Assembly: GCA_030652315.1 (NCBI GenBank)
Contig: JAUSAX010000047.1
Span: forward strand, 1 to 55,849
DNA length: 55,849 nt
Direction of reading: 5' to 3'
Source: Afipia sp.
GTDB taxonomy: Bacteria; Pseudomonadota; Alphaproteobacteria; Rhizobiales; Xanthobacteraceae
Under the pieces are notes generated by a model. It worked only from the letters and a program-made list of their open reading frames with translations, made no database searches and was not told where the DNA came from. The position numbers and the translations under genes are program-made. How positions within the stretch are numbered: the stretch's first letter is position 1; each line of letters opens with the position of its first letter. Shown here in pieces: positions 26,666-35,817 of this stretch.

Positions 26666-27340
26666 ATGGTTTCTGCGGAATATCTCAAGCGTATTGCAGT
26701 CTGGTCGCACGGCCTGAACGAGCGGGAAATAGAAGTCGCTCGCGCCGGCGTGATCGAGAAGTCGTTCGGCGCGAACGAATTCATCTGCATGCGCGGGGAC
26801 CATTTCGAATACTGGATGGGCGTGGTGAGCGGGCTGGTCCGGATCGGCACCGGCTCGCGCGATGGCAAGGCCGTCAGCTTCACCGGCATGACCAATGGCG
26901 CATGGTTCGGCGAGGGAACCGTGCTCAAGAACGAAGCCAGACGATATGACGCCGTCGCTTTGCGGGAGACGCGCCTGGCGCTGATGGATCGCGCCACCTT
27001 CTTCTGGCTGTTCGAGAACAGCGTCGCGTTCAACCGCTTCCTGGTCGGACTGCTGAACGAGCGGCTTGGCCAGTTCATGGGGCTGGTCGAATACGGCCGG
27101 ATGCTGGACGCCAAGGCGCGCCTCGCGCGGAGCATCGCGTCGCTGTTCAACCCGATCCTGTATCCGGATCATACGCGCCACCTGGACATCACGCAGGAAG
27201 AACTCGGAGCCATCTCCGGCATCTCCCGCCAGAACGCGAACCAGTGCCTCAAGACGCTGGAGAAGGAAGGCCTGCTGCGGCTCGAATACGGCGGCGTGAC
27301 CGTGATCGATCTGGAGAAACTGCGCGGGTACGGGGAATAA
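26666..27340 (+). CDS. Crp/Fnr family transcriptional regulator
   Basis: A 224-residue regulator. The N-terminal cyclic-nucleotide-like beta-barrel spans about 20-140 (GEGTVLKNEARRYDAVALRETRLALMDR), followed by the dimer helix and a C-terminal winged helix with DITQEELGAISGISRQNANQCLKTLEKEGLL. No N-terminal cysteine cluster for an Fe-S centre is present, so it is not an O2-sensing FNR of the classical kind. The ATG at 26666 is chosen; the longer open frame from 26441 covers the promoter region. It is divergent from the livG operon, which it probably regulates. Confidence 0.9.
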   Translation: MVSAEYLKRIAVWSHGLNEREIEVARAGVIEKSFGANEFICMRGDHFEYWMGVVSGLVRIGTGSRDGKAVSFTGMTNGAWFGEGTVLKNEARRYDAVALRETRLALMDRATFFWLFENSVAFNRFLVGLLNERLGQFMGLVEYGRMLDAKARLARSIASLFNPILYPDHTRHLDITQEELGAISGISRQNANQCLKTLEKEGLLRLEYGGVTVIDLEKLRGYGE

Positions 27341-27343
27341 AGC

Positions 27344-27426
27344 CGTCATTGCGAGGAGCGCAGCGACGAAGCAATCCAGTTCTTCCAGAAATAAGACTGG
27401 ATTGCTTCGCTTCGCTCGCAATGACG
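27344..27426. repeat. Palindromic intergenic repeat, family A
   Basis: An 83-bp palindrome, outer arms CGTCATTGCGAG and CTCGCAATGACG, inner arms GAAGCAATCCAG and CTGGATTGCTTC. It is a close copy of 5515-5598. It lies between the convergent Crp/Fnr and CDF-like genes and may end transcription from either side. Confidence 0.9.
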
Positions 27427-27454
27427 GGATGAACGTCCGCTGCGTCGGCAAGCC

Positions 27455-28396
27455 TCACTCAGCCCATTCCTGATCGGTCGTGAACACAATGGACAGCCAG
27501 CGGTCGGGGGTGTCGTCGCCGATCGCGTCGCCAATCTCGTCGCGGATCTTGTCCCATTCCTCAAGCCGCCTTGGCGGCAGACCGGCCGGGACGATGAAGT
27601 AAAGCTCGATCTGCCGGCCGCGGCCGACCCGCGCGACATAGGCCCGGTAGGACAGGAATTGATAGCGCAGCACGATTTGCTGGGCGATGGCTTCGACGTG
27701 TTGCATGAGGTCCGGTGGCGTGACCAGCAGGGCATCGGCAAGTGCCTGACGCACCGTGCCGATCGGTATGGGGATGACAATCAGGCAGACGATCGCCAGC
27801 GCGGCAGGGTCGATATAGGGCGACATCCATTGCAGCTTCGTGCCCTGAATCATGAAGCCGAAGATGAAGGCAACGAGCAGGGCGGCCGTCAGTGCCGCGG
27901 ACATCATCCAGGCCTTCGCGTCGAGGGCCACAAAATTGGATCGAATGGTCCGGTTGGCCTTGATGTCAAAGATCGCCATGCCGATTGCGGCGAGCATCGT
28001 CACCACGGCGTAGATGATGGCCTGGTCGAAGGCGAGTTCGCGCCCTCCTGTCAGCAGGCTGCCGATGGCGGTGATCAGCGCGTAGATCGCGGCGCCCATC
28101 AGCAGAATGCCGTTCAATCCGAGAACCATCGGCTCCAGATGCCAGAAGCCCATGGTGAACTGCGCGATCAGCCTGGATTTGGAGCCGCCCTCACGCGTCG
28201 ATGCCGCGATCAGATTGGCGACCAGCAGGGCCAGGATCGTCATGACAGCGTCGATCAGCGCATAGACGCCGTCGAAAACAATCGCAAATGATCCCGAAAG
28301 AAGACCGAACAGGATACCGAGTCCAGCCAGAGCCAGGGTTACGGCTATCGATAGGCGCAGAACACTTTGTTCGGTCCTCATGCGAGCATCCGGCAA
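27455..28396 (-). CDS. Cation diffusion facilitator-like membrane protein
   Basis: A 313-residue protein with about six hydrophobic segments and a C-terminal soluble domain, the plan of cation diffusion facilitators. The helix 2 region is FAIVFDGVYALIDAVMTI, with Asp42 and Asp49 rather than the usual DxxxD spacing. The helix 5 region NFVALDAKAWMMSAAL lacks the HxxxD pair. The metal site is therefore unusual or lost, and the ion cannot be named. The gene lies between two HAAT operons on the same strand and has no obvious functional link to them. Confidence 0.8.
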   Translation of the reverse strand: MPDARMRTEQSVLRLSIAVTLALAGLGILFGLLSGSFAIVFDGVYALIDAVMTILALLVANLIAASTREGGSKSRLIAQFTMGFWHLEPMVLGLNGILLMGAAIYALITAIGSLLTGGRELAFDQAIIYAVVTMLAAIGMAIFDIKANRTIRSNFVALDAKAWMMSAALTAALLVAFIFGFMIQGTKLQWMSPYIDPAALAIVCLIVIPIPIGTVRQALADALLVTPPDLMQHVEAIAQQIVLRYQFLSYRAYVARVGRGRQIELYFIVPAGLPPRRLEEWDKIRDEIGDAIGDDTPDRWLSIVFTTDQEWAE

Positions 28397-28400
28397 TTCC

Positions 28401-28422
28401 GCGACGTTAATTTCTACGTCGC
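28401..28422 (-). terminator. Short hairpin downstream of livF (second transporter)
   Basis: GCGACGT and ACGTCGC form a 7-bp stem with an 8-base loop, 13 bp after the livF stop and just before the CDF-like gene. No T-run follows, so it may be an RNA-stability hairpin rather than an intrinsic terminator. Confidence 0.3.
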
Positions 28423-28435
28423 AGAGCGGACGATA

Positions 28436-29131
28436 TCACACCTCGAGCCATTCCTTGCGGATGGCCTGATTGGCCTTGAGATCGGCAGGAGTGCCCTCGA
28501 ACACGATGCGGCCGTGGCCCATCACGTAGACCCGGTGGGAGATCCGCATCGCAATCGACAGCTTTTGCTCGACCAGCAGGATGGCGACGCCGCGCCGGGC
28601 GATTTCGGCGATCAGGTCGCCGACCTGCTGCACGATCAGCGGCGCGAGACCTTCGGTCGGCTCGTCGATCATGACGAGTTCAGGGTCGCCCATCAGCGTG
28701 CGGCAGATGGTCAGCATCTGCTTCTCGCCGCCGGAGAGCACGCCCGCCGCCGTGTCGGCGCGCTCCTTCAGGTTCGGGAACATGTCGAGCATGTTCTCGA
28801 GCTTCCACTTGCCCGGATGCTTGGGGTCCTTGACGCCGAGCAGCAGGTTCTGCCGCACGGTGAGGCCGGGGAAGATGTCACGATGCTCGGGCACGTAGCC
28901 GAGCCCGAGATGCGCGATCCTGTAGCTCGGCAGACCGGCGATGTTCTGGTCCTTGAACTTGATGGTGCCGTGTGGCGGCACTTCGCCCATGATCGCCTTG
29001 ACCGTGGTCGAGCGGCCGACGCCGTTACGCCCGAGCAGGCTGACGACCTCGCCGGCGCCGATATGCATATCGACGCCCTGAAGGATGTGGCTCTTGCCGT
29101 AATAGGCGTGCAGATCCTGAACTTCCAACAT
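28436..29131 (-). CDS. livF: HAAT ABC transporter ATP-binding protein, LivF type, with Arg in Walker A
   Basis: A 231-residue LivF-type ATPase of normal length. The Walker A motif reads GRNGVGRST (34-42): the invariant lysine is Arg40, encoded by CGC at 29012-29014 on the minus strand. The rest of the ATPase looks intact: VLSGGEKQMLTICRTL (signature), ELVMIDEPTEGLAPL (Walker B with catalytic Glu) and an H-loop region. It overlaps livG by one base (TGATG). With a normal LivG partner the transporter could still work using one canonical site. Confidence 0.92.
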   Translation of the reverse strand: MLEVQDLHAYYGKSHILQGVDMHIGAGEVVSLLGRNGVGRSTTVKAIMGEVPPHGTIKFKDQNIAGLPSYRIAHLGLGYVPEHRDIFPGLTVRQNLLLGVKDPKHPGKWKLENMLDMFPNLKERADTAAGVLSGGEKQMLTICRTLMGDPELVMIDEPTEGLAPLIVQQVGDLIAEIARRGVAILLVEQKLSIAMRISHRVYVMGHGRIVFEGTPADLKANQAIRKEWLEV

Positions 29132-29895
29132 CAGGCAGCTTCCTCGCCGAGATAGGCTTCCTTGACCTTCGGACTGTTGCGGATTTCCTCAGGCGTTCCG
29201 GATGCGATGATATGGCCGTAGACAAGAACCGAGATACGGTCGGCGAGGCCGAACACCACGCTCATGTCGTGCTCGACGATCAGCAGCGTCTTGCCGACCG
29301 TGAGGCGGCGGATCAATTCCACCGCCCGTTCGGTCTCGGCGTGGCTCATGCCCGCGGTCGGCTCATCGAGCAGGATCACGTCCGCGCCGCCTGCGATGGT
29401 GATGCCGATTTCGAGAGCGCGCTGTTCGGCATAGGTCAATAGACCTGCCGGCACATCGCGGCGCGAGGTGAGGCTGATGTCTTCCAGAATGCGCGCGGTG
29501 CGCTCGCGCACTTCCGGCAGCTTGTCGATGCTTTTCCAGAACGCGTATTTATGTCCCGTCGCCCACAGCACCGCGCAGCGCAGGTTTTCCCAAACGGTCA
29601 TGTTGGCGAAGACGTTGGTGACCTGGAAGCTGCGGGACAGGCCGCGCCGGTTGATCTGGTAGGGCGCGAGGGTCGAGATGTCCTCGCCCCGCAGCAGCAC
29701 GTGGCCGCTGGTCGGCATCATGTAGCCGCTGATGAGATTGAACGTGGTCGATTTGCCCGCACCATTGGGGCCGATCAGCGCGTGACGTTCGCCCTGCGTG
29801 ACCTTCAGGTTGAGGTCGCGGATCACCTTGGTGATGCCGAAGCTCTTCTGAACATCGCGGATTTCGATGGCGTCGGGTTTCACAGTCGACATCAT
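29131..29895 (-). CDS. livG: HAAT ABC transporter ATP-binding protein, LivG type
   Basis: A 254-residue LivG-type ATPase. Walker A is GPNGAGKST, the LivG-style signature is LLTYAEQRALEIGITI, Walker B is DVILLDEPTAGM, and HDMSVVFGLADRI contains the H-loop. The start at 29895 gives an ATGA overlap with the livM stop, and MMSTVKPDAIEIRDV follows. An in-frame extension to 30015 runs into livM and is rejected. It partners the Arg-P-loop LivF in the second transporter. Confidence 0.93.
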   Translation of the reverse strand: MMSTVKPDAIEIRDVQKSFGITKVIRDLNLKVTQGERHALIGPNGAGKSTTFNLISGYMMPTSGHVLLRGEDISTLAPYQINRRGLSRSFQVTNVFANMTVWENLRCAVLWATGHKYAFWKSIDKLPEVRERTARILEDISLTSRRDVPAGLLTYAEQRALEIGITIAGGADVILLDEPTAGMSHAETERAVELIRRLTVGKTLLIVEHDMSVVFGLADRISVLVYGHIIASGTPEEIRNSPKVKEAYLGEEAA

Positions 29896-31193
29896 GCTGC
29901 CAGTCCCTTCGCACGCGCTGCGGTCAGCGCCTCGTCCCAGGCCAGGGCGACCCGCTTCCATGTCATGCGCGCGACGATGAAGCCGCCGACGATCAGGACC
30001 AGCGCCAAAGCCCATGTCACCGGGCTTGCGGCGTTGAACGGAATGCCGAACGCCTTGATGTTCGGATTTTCGGTGGGGTTCATCGTGTAATGAACGATGG
30101 ACTCGATTCCGAGCATCAGGCCGATCATGAGCGCGAGCGTCGGAACAAGCGCGACCAGATAGGACGGCAGGACGCGTCCGAGCGTGCCGCCCCTGATCAG
30201 CGGCCGATGCATCATCAGCAGGCCGGTGATGCCGCCGGGCGCGAACATCACGACCACGATGAAGAACAGCCCGAAGTAGAGCTGCCAGACGTGGGTCAGG
30301 TCGCTGAGGCCGAGCGACAGCAGGGTGACGAAGATCGCGCCGACGACCGGGCCGATGAAGAAGCCGACGCCGCCGATATAGGCTGCGAACAGCACCGTGC
30401 CGGACTGCACCGCGCCGAGATAGGCCGAATTGGCGATCTCGAAGTTGATGGCGGCGAGCGAGCCCGCGATGCCGGCAAAGAAGCCGGAGAAGCAGAACGC
30501 GATGTAGCGGACCACATGCGGATCGTAGCCGACGAACTGCACGCGCTCGGGGTTATCGCGAACCGCATTGCACATCCGTCCCAGCGGCGTGCGCGTGAGG
30601 GCGTACATCGCAATCATGCAGATCAGCGTCCAGGCCGCCACCAGATAGTAGATCTGGATCTGGGGGCCGAAGTTCCAGCCGAACACGCTCAGCAGCTTGG
30701 TGCGATTGGCGGAAATGCCGGCTTCGCCGCCGAAGAACGTCCGCAGGATAAGTGCGGATGAGGCGACCAGTTCGGCGACGCCGAGCGAGATCATGGCGAA
30801 GGCGGTGCCTGAGCGTTGCGTCGACACCCATCCGAGCAGGATTGCGAAGGCGAGGCCGGCCAGTCCGCCGATCAGCGGCACCAGCGGCAGCGGGATCGCC
30901 CACTTGTTGCCGCCGATGATGTTGATGGCGTGAATGACGAGAAAGCCGCCGAGGCCGTAGTAGACCGCGTGGCCGAACGACAGCATGCCGGTCTGGCCGA
31001 GCAGGATGTTGTAGGACAGCGCAAAGATGATCGAGATGCCGATCAGGCTGAACGTCGTCAGTGAGCCGCCTGAACCGAAGACCTTCGGCCGCACCAGCAA
31101 AAAGATCGCGACGGCAGCCCAGAGCCCGTAGAACTTGAGGTTCTCGGCGGCGGTCGGAGGAGGTGGCGCAACGCGTGCGGTGATATCGCTCAT
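29892..31193 (-). CDS. livM: HAAT ABC transporter permease, LivM type, with C-terminal extension
   Basis: A 433-residue LivM, longer than the usual 320-360. The core contains ALSYNILLGQTGMLSFGHAVYYG near residues 60-80 and a coupling region with RDNPERVQFVGYDPHVVRYIAF. After the normal end of the family (around GGITGLLMMHRPL) some 100 further residues follow, with two extra hydrophobic segments, SYLVALVPTLALMIGLMLGI and VTWALALVLIVGGFIVAR, and a basic tail. It overlaps livH by 4 bp upstream and livG by 4 bp downstream. Confidence 0.93.
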   Translation of the reverse strand: MSDITARVAPPPPTAAENLKFYGLWAAVAIFLLVRPKVFGSGGSLTTFSLIGISIIFALSYNILLGQTGMLSFGHAVYYGLGGFLVIHAINIIGGNKWAIPLPLVPLIGGLAGLAFAILLGWVSTQRSGTAFAMISLGVAELVASSALILRTFFGGEAGISANRTKLLSVFGWNFGPQIQIYYLVAAWTLICMIAMYALTRTPLGRMCNAVRDNPERVQFVGYDPHVVRYIAFCFSGFFAGIAGSLAAINFEIANSAYLGAVQSGTVLFAAYIGGVGFFIGPVVGAIFVTLLSLGLSDLTHVWQLYFGLFFIVVVMFAPGGITGLLMMHRPLIRGGTLGRVLPSYLVALVPTLALMIGLMLGIESIVHYTMNPTENPNIKAFGIPFNAASPVTWALALVLIVGGFIVARMTWKRVALAWDEALTAARAKGLAA

Positions 31194-32137
31194 GTGTCAC
31201 GCGTCCCCAAAAGACCCATCGGGCGGAACGCGAGGATCAGCACCAGCAGGACATAGGGCATGATCGGCGCGATCTGCGCCACGGTGACGTTCCAGATGTC
31301 AGCCAACCATGTCGCGGACCATGCCGGACTGAGCGGCCCAAACACCTCGGAGAGCGAGCCGTTCATCGAGACGGCGAAGGTCTGCACGAGGCCGATCAGC
31401 AGCGAGGCGATGAACGCGCCCGGCAGCGAGCCAAGCCCGCCGACCACCACGACGACGAACAGGATGGGGCCAAGGAGGCCGGCCATGTTCGACTGGGTGA
31501 CCAGCGCCGGACCCGCGATCACGCCCGCCACTGCGGCGAGCGCGGTGCCGACGCCGAACACCATCATGAAGATGCGCCCGACATTGTGGCCGAGATGGCC
31601 GACCATGTGCGGATGGGTCAGCGCCGCCTGCACGATCATGCCGACCCGCGTGCGCTTCAGCACAACAAGCAGCGCCACGAAGATGCCGATGGACACCAGC
31701 AGCATGAACATCTTGTAGGCGGGATAGTTGGTCGAGAAGATCGTGAAGGCGGGGAAATCGAGCGAGGACGGCACGCGGAAATCCACCGGGCTCTTGCCCC
31801 AGATGATCTGCACGACTTCCTCGATCGCGAACGCGAGGCCGAAGGTGAACAGCAGTTCGGCGACATGGCCGTTGCGGTGGACCTGGCGCAGGCCGTAGCG
31901 CTCAACGCCGGCGCCGATGATCCCCGCGAGGATTGGCGCGATCAGCAGGGCGGGCCAGAAGCCGAACCACCGGCTGATCTGAAATCCGAAAAATGCGCCG
32001 AGCATGTAGAAGCTCGCATGCGCGAAGTTCAGCACGCCGAGCATGCTGAAGATGACCGTCAGGCCGCTGGCCATCAGGAACAACAGCATCCCGAACAGGA
32101 TACCGTTCAATGTGGATATGACGACTAGTTCAAGCAC
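31190..32137 (-). CDS. livH: HAAT ABC transporter permease, LivH type
   Basis: A 315-residue LivH with about 8 hydrophobic segments. LNGILFGMLLFLMASGLTVIFSMLGVLNFAHASFYMLG (split across about 9-47) is the family signature. The coupling-loop region is ALTHPHMVGHLGHNVGRIFMMVFGVGT. The C-terminal RPMGLLGTRDT is typical. It follows livK by about 104 bp and overlaps livM by 4 bp. Confidence 0.94.
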   Translation of the reverse strand: MLELVVISTLNGILFGMLLFLMASGLTVIFSMLGVLNFAHASFYMLGAFFGFQISRWFGFWPALLIAPILAGIIGAGVERYGLRQVHRNGHVAELLFTFGLAFAIEEVVQIIWGKSPVDFRVPSSLDFPAFTIFSTNYPAYKMFMLLVSIGIFVALLVVLKRTRVGMIVQAALTHPHMVGHLGHNVGRIFMMVFGVGTALAAVAGVIAGPALVTQSNMAGLLGPILFVVVVVGGLGSLPGAFIASLLIGLVQTFAVSMNGSLSEVFGPLSPAWSATWLADIWNVTVAQIAPIMPYVLLVLILAFRPMGLLGTRDT

Positions 32138-32241
32138 GACCCCAGCACTCCCCCCGGATACATGAAGGCCTCGTGCTCACCCCGGCGCGAGCCGGGGCGA
32201 ACACAATCAGTTGGCGAAAAAAGCCAGCTTGCGGTGACCTC

Positions 32242-33474
32242 TTATGGACGGGTCATCTTGCAAGTGGTCGGCAGGACGGTCTTGTCGGCATCGATCTTGG
32301 CGACACCCTTCCAGCCCCAGCCGGTCTTTTCTTCGTCAAACGGCTCCTTGTTCTTCAGTTCGCCGAACTGCGCGATGTAGATCGGCTGGAAGAACTGGTG
32401 GTCGTCCTTGCGCATGAAGCCCTTGCCGCCGTTGAAGACGTCATACTCCATGCCTTCGAGGGCGGCTGCGACCTTGACCGGCTCAAGTGACTTGGCCTTT
32501 TCGGCAGCGAGCGCGAACATCCGCATTTCGTTGACAGCGCGCGGGTAGAACAGGCTGAAGCCATACTTGTCGCGCAGTGCCTTTTCGAACGCCATCGACG
32601 ACTTGTGGTCGATGTTGGCGTAACCTTCCGCAACCTGGAACACCTGATCGTTCAGGTTACCCTGCTTGATCGCGGTCGGGCCGCCGGTGCCGCCTGCGTA
32701 GTAGGTGTACCAGTTGACCTTGAGCCCGGAGTCAGCCGCGGCCTTGAGCAGCAGCGCGAAGTCCTGGCCCCAGTTGCCGGTGATGACGCTGTCCGCGCCG
32801 GACGCCTTGATCTTCGCGATATACGGCGCGAAGTCGGTGACCTTCAGCAGCGGGTGCTTTTCGTCGCCGACGATCTCGATGTCCGGACGCTTCGTCTTCA
32901 GCATCGAGCGCGCGGTGGTGCGCACCGATTCGCCGAACGAGTAGTCCTGGTTGATCAGATAGATTTTTTTGATGGCTGGAACGCCCTTCATGTAGTTGGT
33001 GAGGGCTTCCATCTTGATGTCGGAGTTGGCGTCCCAGCGGAAGTGCGAGAAGCTGCACTTTTCGTTGGTGAGAACCGGGTCAACCGCGGCGTAGTTGAAG
33101 TACATGACTTCCTTGCCGGGATTGCGCTCGTTGTACTTGGTGATGAAGTCGGTCAGCGCGCCGGCCACCGAAGAGCCGTTGCCCTGGGTGATGTAGCGCA
33201 CGCCCGAATCGATCGCCTTCTGCGCCTGGATCAGGCTTTCCTGCGGATTGGTCTTGTTGTCGAGCGGAACGATTTCGACCTTCTTGCCGAGAATGCCGCC
33301 CTTGGCGTTCACTTCGTCGGCAAGGAACTGAAACGTCTTCAGGCCGATTTCGCCGACGCTGGCGCCGCCGCCGGACAACGGGTCGATGTAACCGATTTTC
33401 ACTGTCTCCTGCGCCATCGCCGCTCCACCCAACATGGGAAGCGCGACTGCCGCAGCGATCATCATTTTACGCAT
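32242..33474 (-). CDS. livK: HAAT ABC transporter substrate-binding protein, LivK type
   Basis: A 410-residue periplasmic binding protein. The start at 33474 has AGGGAG 6-11 bp upstream and opens a signal peptide (MRKMMIAAAVALPMLGGAAMA, cleavage after Ala21). The mature N-terminus VKIGYIDPLSGGGASVGEIGLKTFQFLADEVN is typical of the type 1 binding fold. The sequence resembles binding proteins for aromatic or dicarboxylic acids as much as those for amino acids, so the ligand is open. It is the first gene of the second transporter operon (livK-H-M-G-F). Confidence 0.93.
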   Translation of the reverse strand: MRKMMIAAAVALPMLGGAAMAQETVKIGYIDPLSGGGASVGEIGLKTFQFLADEVNAKGGILGKKVEIVPLDNKTNPQESLIQAQKAIDSGVRYITQGNGSSVAGALTDFITKYNERNPGKEVMYFNYAAVDPVLTNEKCSFSHFRWDANSDIKMEALTNYMKGVPAIKKIYLINQDYSFGESVRTTARSMLKTKRPDIEIVGDEKHPLLKVTDFAPYIAKIKASGADSVITGNWGQDFALLLKAAADSGLKVNWYTYYAGGTGGPTAIKQGNLNDQVFQVAEGYANIDHKSSMAFEKALRDKYGFSLFYPRAVNEMRMFALAAEKAKSLEPVKVAAALEGMEYDVFNGGKGFMRKDDHQFFQPIYIAQFGELKNKEPFDEEKTGWGWKGVAKIDADKTVLPTTCKMTRP

Positions 33475-33827
33475 TTTTATCTCCCTGAATTCTCTTTTGT
33501 GATCGGCCTGTTCTTGTGGGTGGACGGCCAAGATTTTGGATCTTGTACCGCCCGGGCCGTTCGTGTGGCGGATTGTGGTCCAACGCCCCGAAAGCCGCAA
33601 GCCCGGTCTCTGCCCGGGGTGGAGAATGCTTAATTTGCCCGTCCGGGCAGGACCGTGATAGGGGTCCGGGCCGTTTGCCGGGCCGCAACCGATGCATATG
33701 TGTGGGTGCACGCAGGAATTGGTTGTTTTTTGTGCTTGCCTGCATTTCGGTGACTTGGGGTGCGGGGACTGAGTGAATATGCCAGCGGAAAAATCGCGAC
33801 CGTCACGGTCGCCTTGCAGGATTGATG
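33475..33827. other. Intergenic region with divergent promoters; no gene seen
   Basis: A 353-bp gap between the leftward livK operon and the rightward fucose-synthase gene. It holds the livK ribosome binding site at its left end and the CAGG ribosome binding site for the fucose synthase at its right end. A T-rich stretch around 33720-33735 could belong to the livK promoter. I see no repeat or convincing small gene. Confidence 0.5.
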
Positions 33828-34775
33828 ATGGCCGTCCTGCCGTTTGATCTGAAGGGGAAGCGCGTGTTCGTTGCCGGTCATCGGGGGATGGTGGGCAGCG
33901 CCATCGTGCGCCGGCTCGGCCGCGAGGCCGCCGAGGTCCTGACTGTTTCGCGGAGCGAACTTGATCTGCTCGATCAGGCCGCCGTGAACAGGTGGTTCGC
34001 GGCGATGCGCCCGCAGGTTGTGTTCCATGCGGCTGCAAAGGTCGGCGGCATCGTCGCCAACAACCCCCTGCGCGCCGAGTTCATCTACGAAAATCTCCTG
34101 ATCGCGACCAACGTGATCCATGCGGCGCATGTGCATGGCGTCGAGAAGCTGCTGTTTCTCGGCTCCTCGTGCATCTATCCGAAGCTGGCGCCGCAGCCGC
34201 TGCGTGAGGATTCGCTGCTGACCGACACGCTCGAGCCGACCAACGAGCCGTATGCGATCGCCAAGATCGCCGGCGTCAAGATGGCTGAGGCCTACCGCGC
34301 CCAGTACGGCAGCGACTTCATCAGCATCATGCCGACCAACCTCTACGGGCCGGGCGACAACTATCATCCCGAATACAGCCACGTGGTCGCAGCATTGATC
34401 CGCCGCTTCCACGAAGCGAAGGAAACCGGCGCACGCGAAGTCGTGGTGTGGGGCACCGGCACGCCGCGGCGCGAGTTTCTCTATGTCGATGACATGGCCG
34501 ACGCCTCGGTTCATCTGATGAAGACCTATTCCGAAGGCGGTCTCATCAATGTCGGGACCGGCGAGGACATTTCCATCGCCGACTTTGCGCGCGTGGTCGC
34601 GCGGACCGTCGGCTACACCGGCGAGATCGCGTTCGACACGTCGAAGCCGGACGGAACGCCGCGCAAGCTGCTCGACGTCGGCAAGCTCGCGAATTTCGGA
34701 TGGCGGGCGACGACCTCGCTCGACGACGGCATCAAGCTTGCCTATCAGGCGTTCCTGAGAGAACGCGCGTCGTAA
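33828..34775 (+). CDS. fcl: GDP-L-fucose synthase (NAD-dependent epimerase/reductase)
   Basis: A 315-residue short-chain dehydrogenase of the GDP-4-keto-6-deoxymannose epimerase/reductase type. [15 protein letters not shown] (18-32) is the NADP-binding loop. SSCIYPK (113-119) carries the catalytic serine, and Tyr142 and Lys146 in [11 protein letters not shown] form the YxxxK pair. [11 protein letters not shown] and [16 protein letters not shown] are diagnostic of GDP-fucose synthase. CAGG lies 7 bp before the second of two adjacent ATG codons, so 33828 is preferred over 33825. The usual partner GDP-mannose dehydratase is not in the window. It probably serves surface polysaccharide synthesis. 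Confidence 0.93.
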   Translation: MAVLPFDLKGKRVFVAGHRGMVGSAIVRRLGREAAEVLTVSRSELDLLDQAAVNRWFAAMRPQVVFHAAAKVGGIVANNPLRAEFIYENLLIATNVIHAAHVHGVEKLLFLGSSCIYPKLAPQPLREDSLLTDTLEPTNEPYAIAKIAGVKMAEAYRAQYGSDFISIMPTNLYGPGDNYHPEYSHVVAALIRRFHEAKETGAREVVVWGTGTPRREFLYVDDMADASVHLMKTYSEGGLINVGTGEDISIADFARVVARTVGYTGEIAFDTSKPDGTPRKLLDVGKLANFGWRATTSLDDGIKLAYQAFLRERAS

Positions 34776-34826
34776 TACATACCCGGGTTCCGGAACAAAG
34801 TTGGCCGCCTGTCTTTGGTGACAGCG

Positions 34827-35246
34827 ATGAGTGACATCTACGATCTTCAGCGGTTTGTCGCGGCGCAGGCGCCGGTTTATCCGCGCGTGGTGTCGGAACT
34901 GCGCGCGGGCCGCAAACAAAGCCACTGGATGTGGTTTATCTTTCCGCAGATCGAAGGCCTCGGTCATAGCGCGATGGCGCAAACATACGCCATCGGCTCG
35001 CGCGCGGAGGCGGTGGCGTATCTCGATCATCCGGTGCTCGGGCCAAGGCTGCGCGAATGCACGCGGCTCGTGAATGCGATCGACGGCAAGGACATTTACG
35101 CGATCTTGGGCTCGCCCGACGATATGAAATTCAAATCGTCGATGACGCTGTTCGCCAAAGTTGCTGCCGACAACTCAGATTTTGTTGCCGCCCTGCATAA
35201 ATACTACAATGGCGAATTCGACGCTGAGACAATCGCCCGGCTGTGA
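34827..35246 (+). CDS. DUF1810 family protein
   Basis: A 139-residue soluble protein of the DUF1810 family. The signature RAGRKQSHWMWFIFPQIEGLG lies near residues 24-45, followed by YAIGSRAEAVAYLDHPVLGPRL and DDMKFKSSMTLFAKV. Family function is unknown. A GTG at 34818 is an alternative start. Its stop overlaps the next gene's GTG start as GTGA, which implies coupled translation with the YjbQ-family gene. Confidence 0.9.
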   Translation: MSDIYDLQRFVAAQAPVYPRVVSELRAGRKQSHWMWFIFPQIEGLGHSAMAQTYAIGSRAEAVAYLDHPVLGPRLRECTRLVNAIDGKDIYAILGSPDDMKFKSSMTLFAKVAADNSDFVAALHKYYNGEFDAETIARL

Positions 35247-35719
35247 GCGACAGATCCATGAAACAGACTCCCGTTCTTCTCACTGAAGCCGCGACCATCG
35301 CCACCTCGGTATTGTCCGTGCCGACCGGGGGCGAGGGCTTCATCGACATCACGGCGGAGGTCGCGCGGTTTCTGAAGCAGACTGGCGGCGTGACGGGAAC
35401 CGTGACCCTGTTCATCCGTCACACCTCGGCGTCCCTGACCATTCAGGAGAACGCCGATCCCGATGTGCTGGCGGATCTGATCACGTCATTGCGGCGGCTC
35501 GCGCCAACGGACGGCGGCTGGCGTCATACCATCGAAGGTCCTGACGACATGCCGGCGCATATCAAGACCATGCTGACGTGCAGCAGCCTGCAAATTCCTG
35601 TCATCGACGGTTCGCTGGCGCTCGGCACCTGGCAGGCGATCTATCTGATCGAGCACCGGACGCGACCGCACAGCCGCGAAGTCGTCATGCAGTTTATGGG
35701 AAGCAAGGGCAGGGCTTAG
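35243..35719 (+). CDS. YjbQ / UPF0047 family protein
   Basis: A 158-residue protein of the YjbQ (UPF0047) family. Conserved elements are FIRHTSASLTIQENADPDVLAD, WRHTIEGPDDMPAHIK and LGTWQAIYLIEHR; the histidines and glutamate probably form the active site. E. coli YjbQ has weak thiamine-phosphate synthase activity, but the true role is unclear. The start is GTG at 35243, overlapping the DUF1810 stop; an ATG five codons later (35258) is possible. Confidence 0.9.
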   Translation: MSDRSMKQTPVLLTEAATIATSVLSVPTGGEGFIDITAEVARFLKQTGGVTGTVTLFIRHTSASLTIQENADPDVLADLITSLRRLAPTDGGWRHTIEGPDDMPAHIKTMLTCSSLQIPVIDGSLALGTWQAIYLIEHRTRPHSREVVMQFMGSKGRA

Positions 35720-35817
35720 CCGGCCTATTGGATTCGCGGAGGCTTCGTCGTTAGGGGTCCGCGAGCGTAGTGTTCCTTACCTTTTCTGAAAGGCGGAATT
35801 GACAAGTGCATCCTCTA

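Noticed and set aside
33630..35030. Long leftward open frame of 466 codons
   Set aside because: It is antisense to the GDP-fucose synthase and DUF1810 genes, has low-complexity Arg/His/Ala composition and no family features. It is a high-GC shadow.
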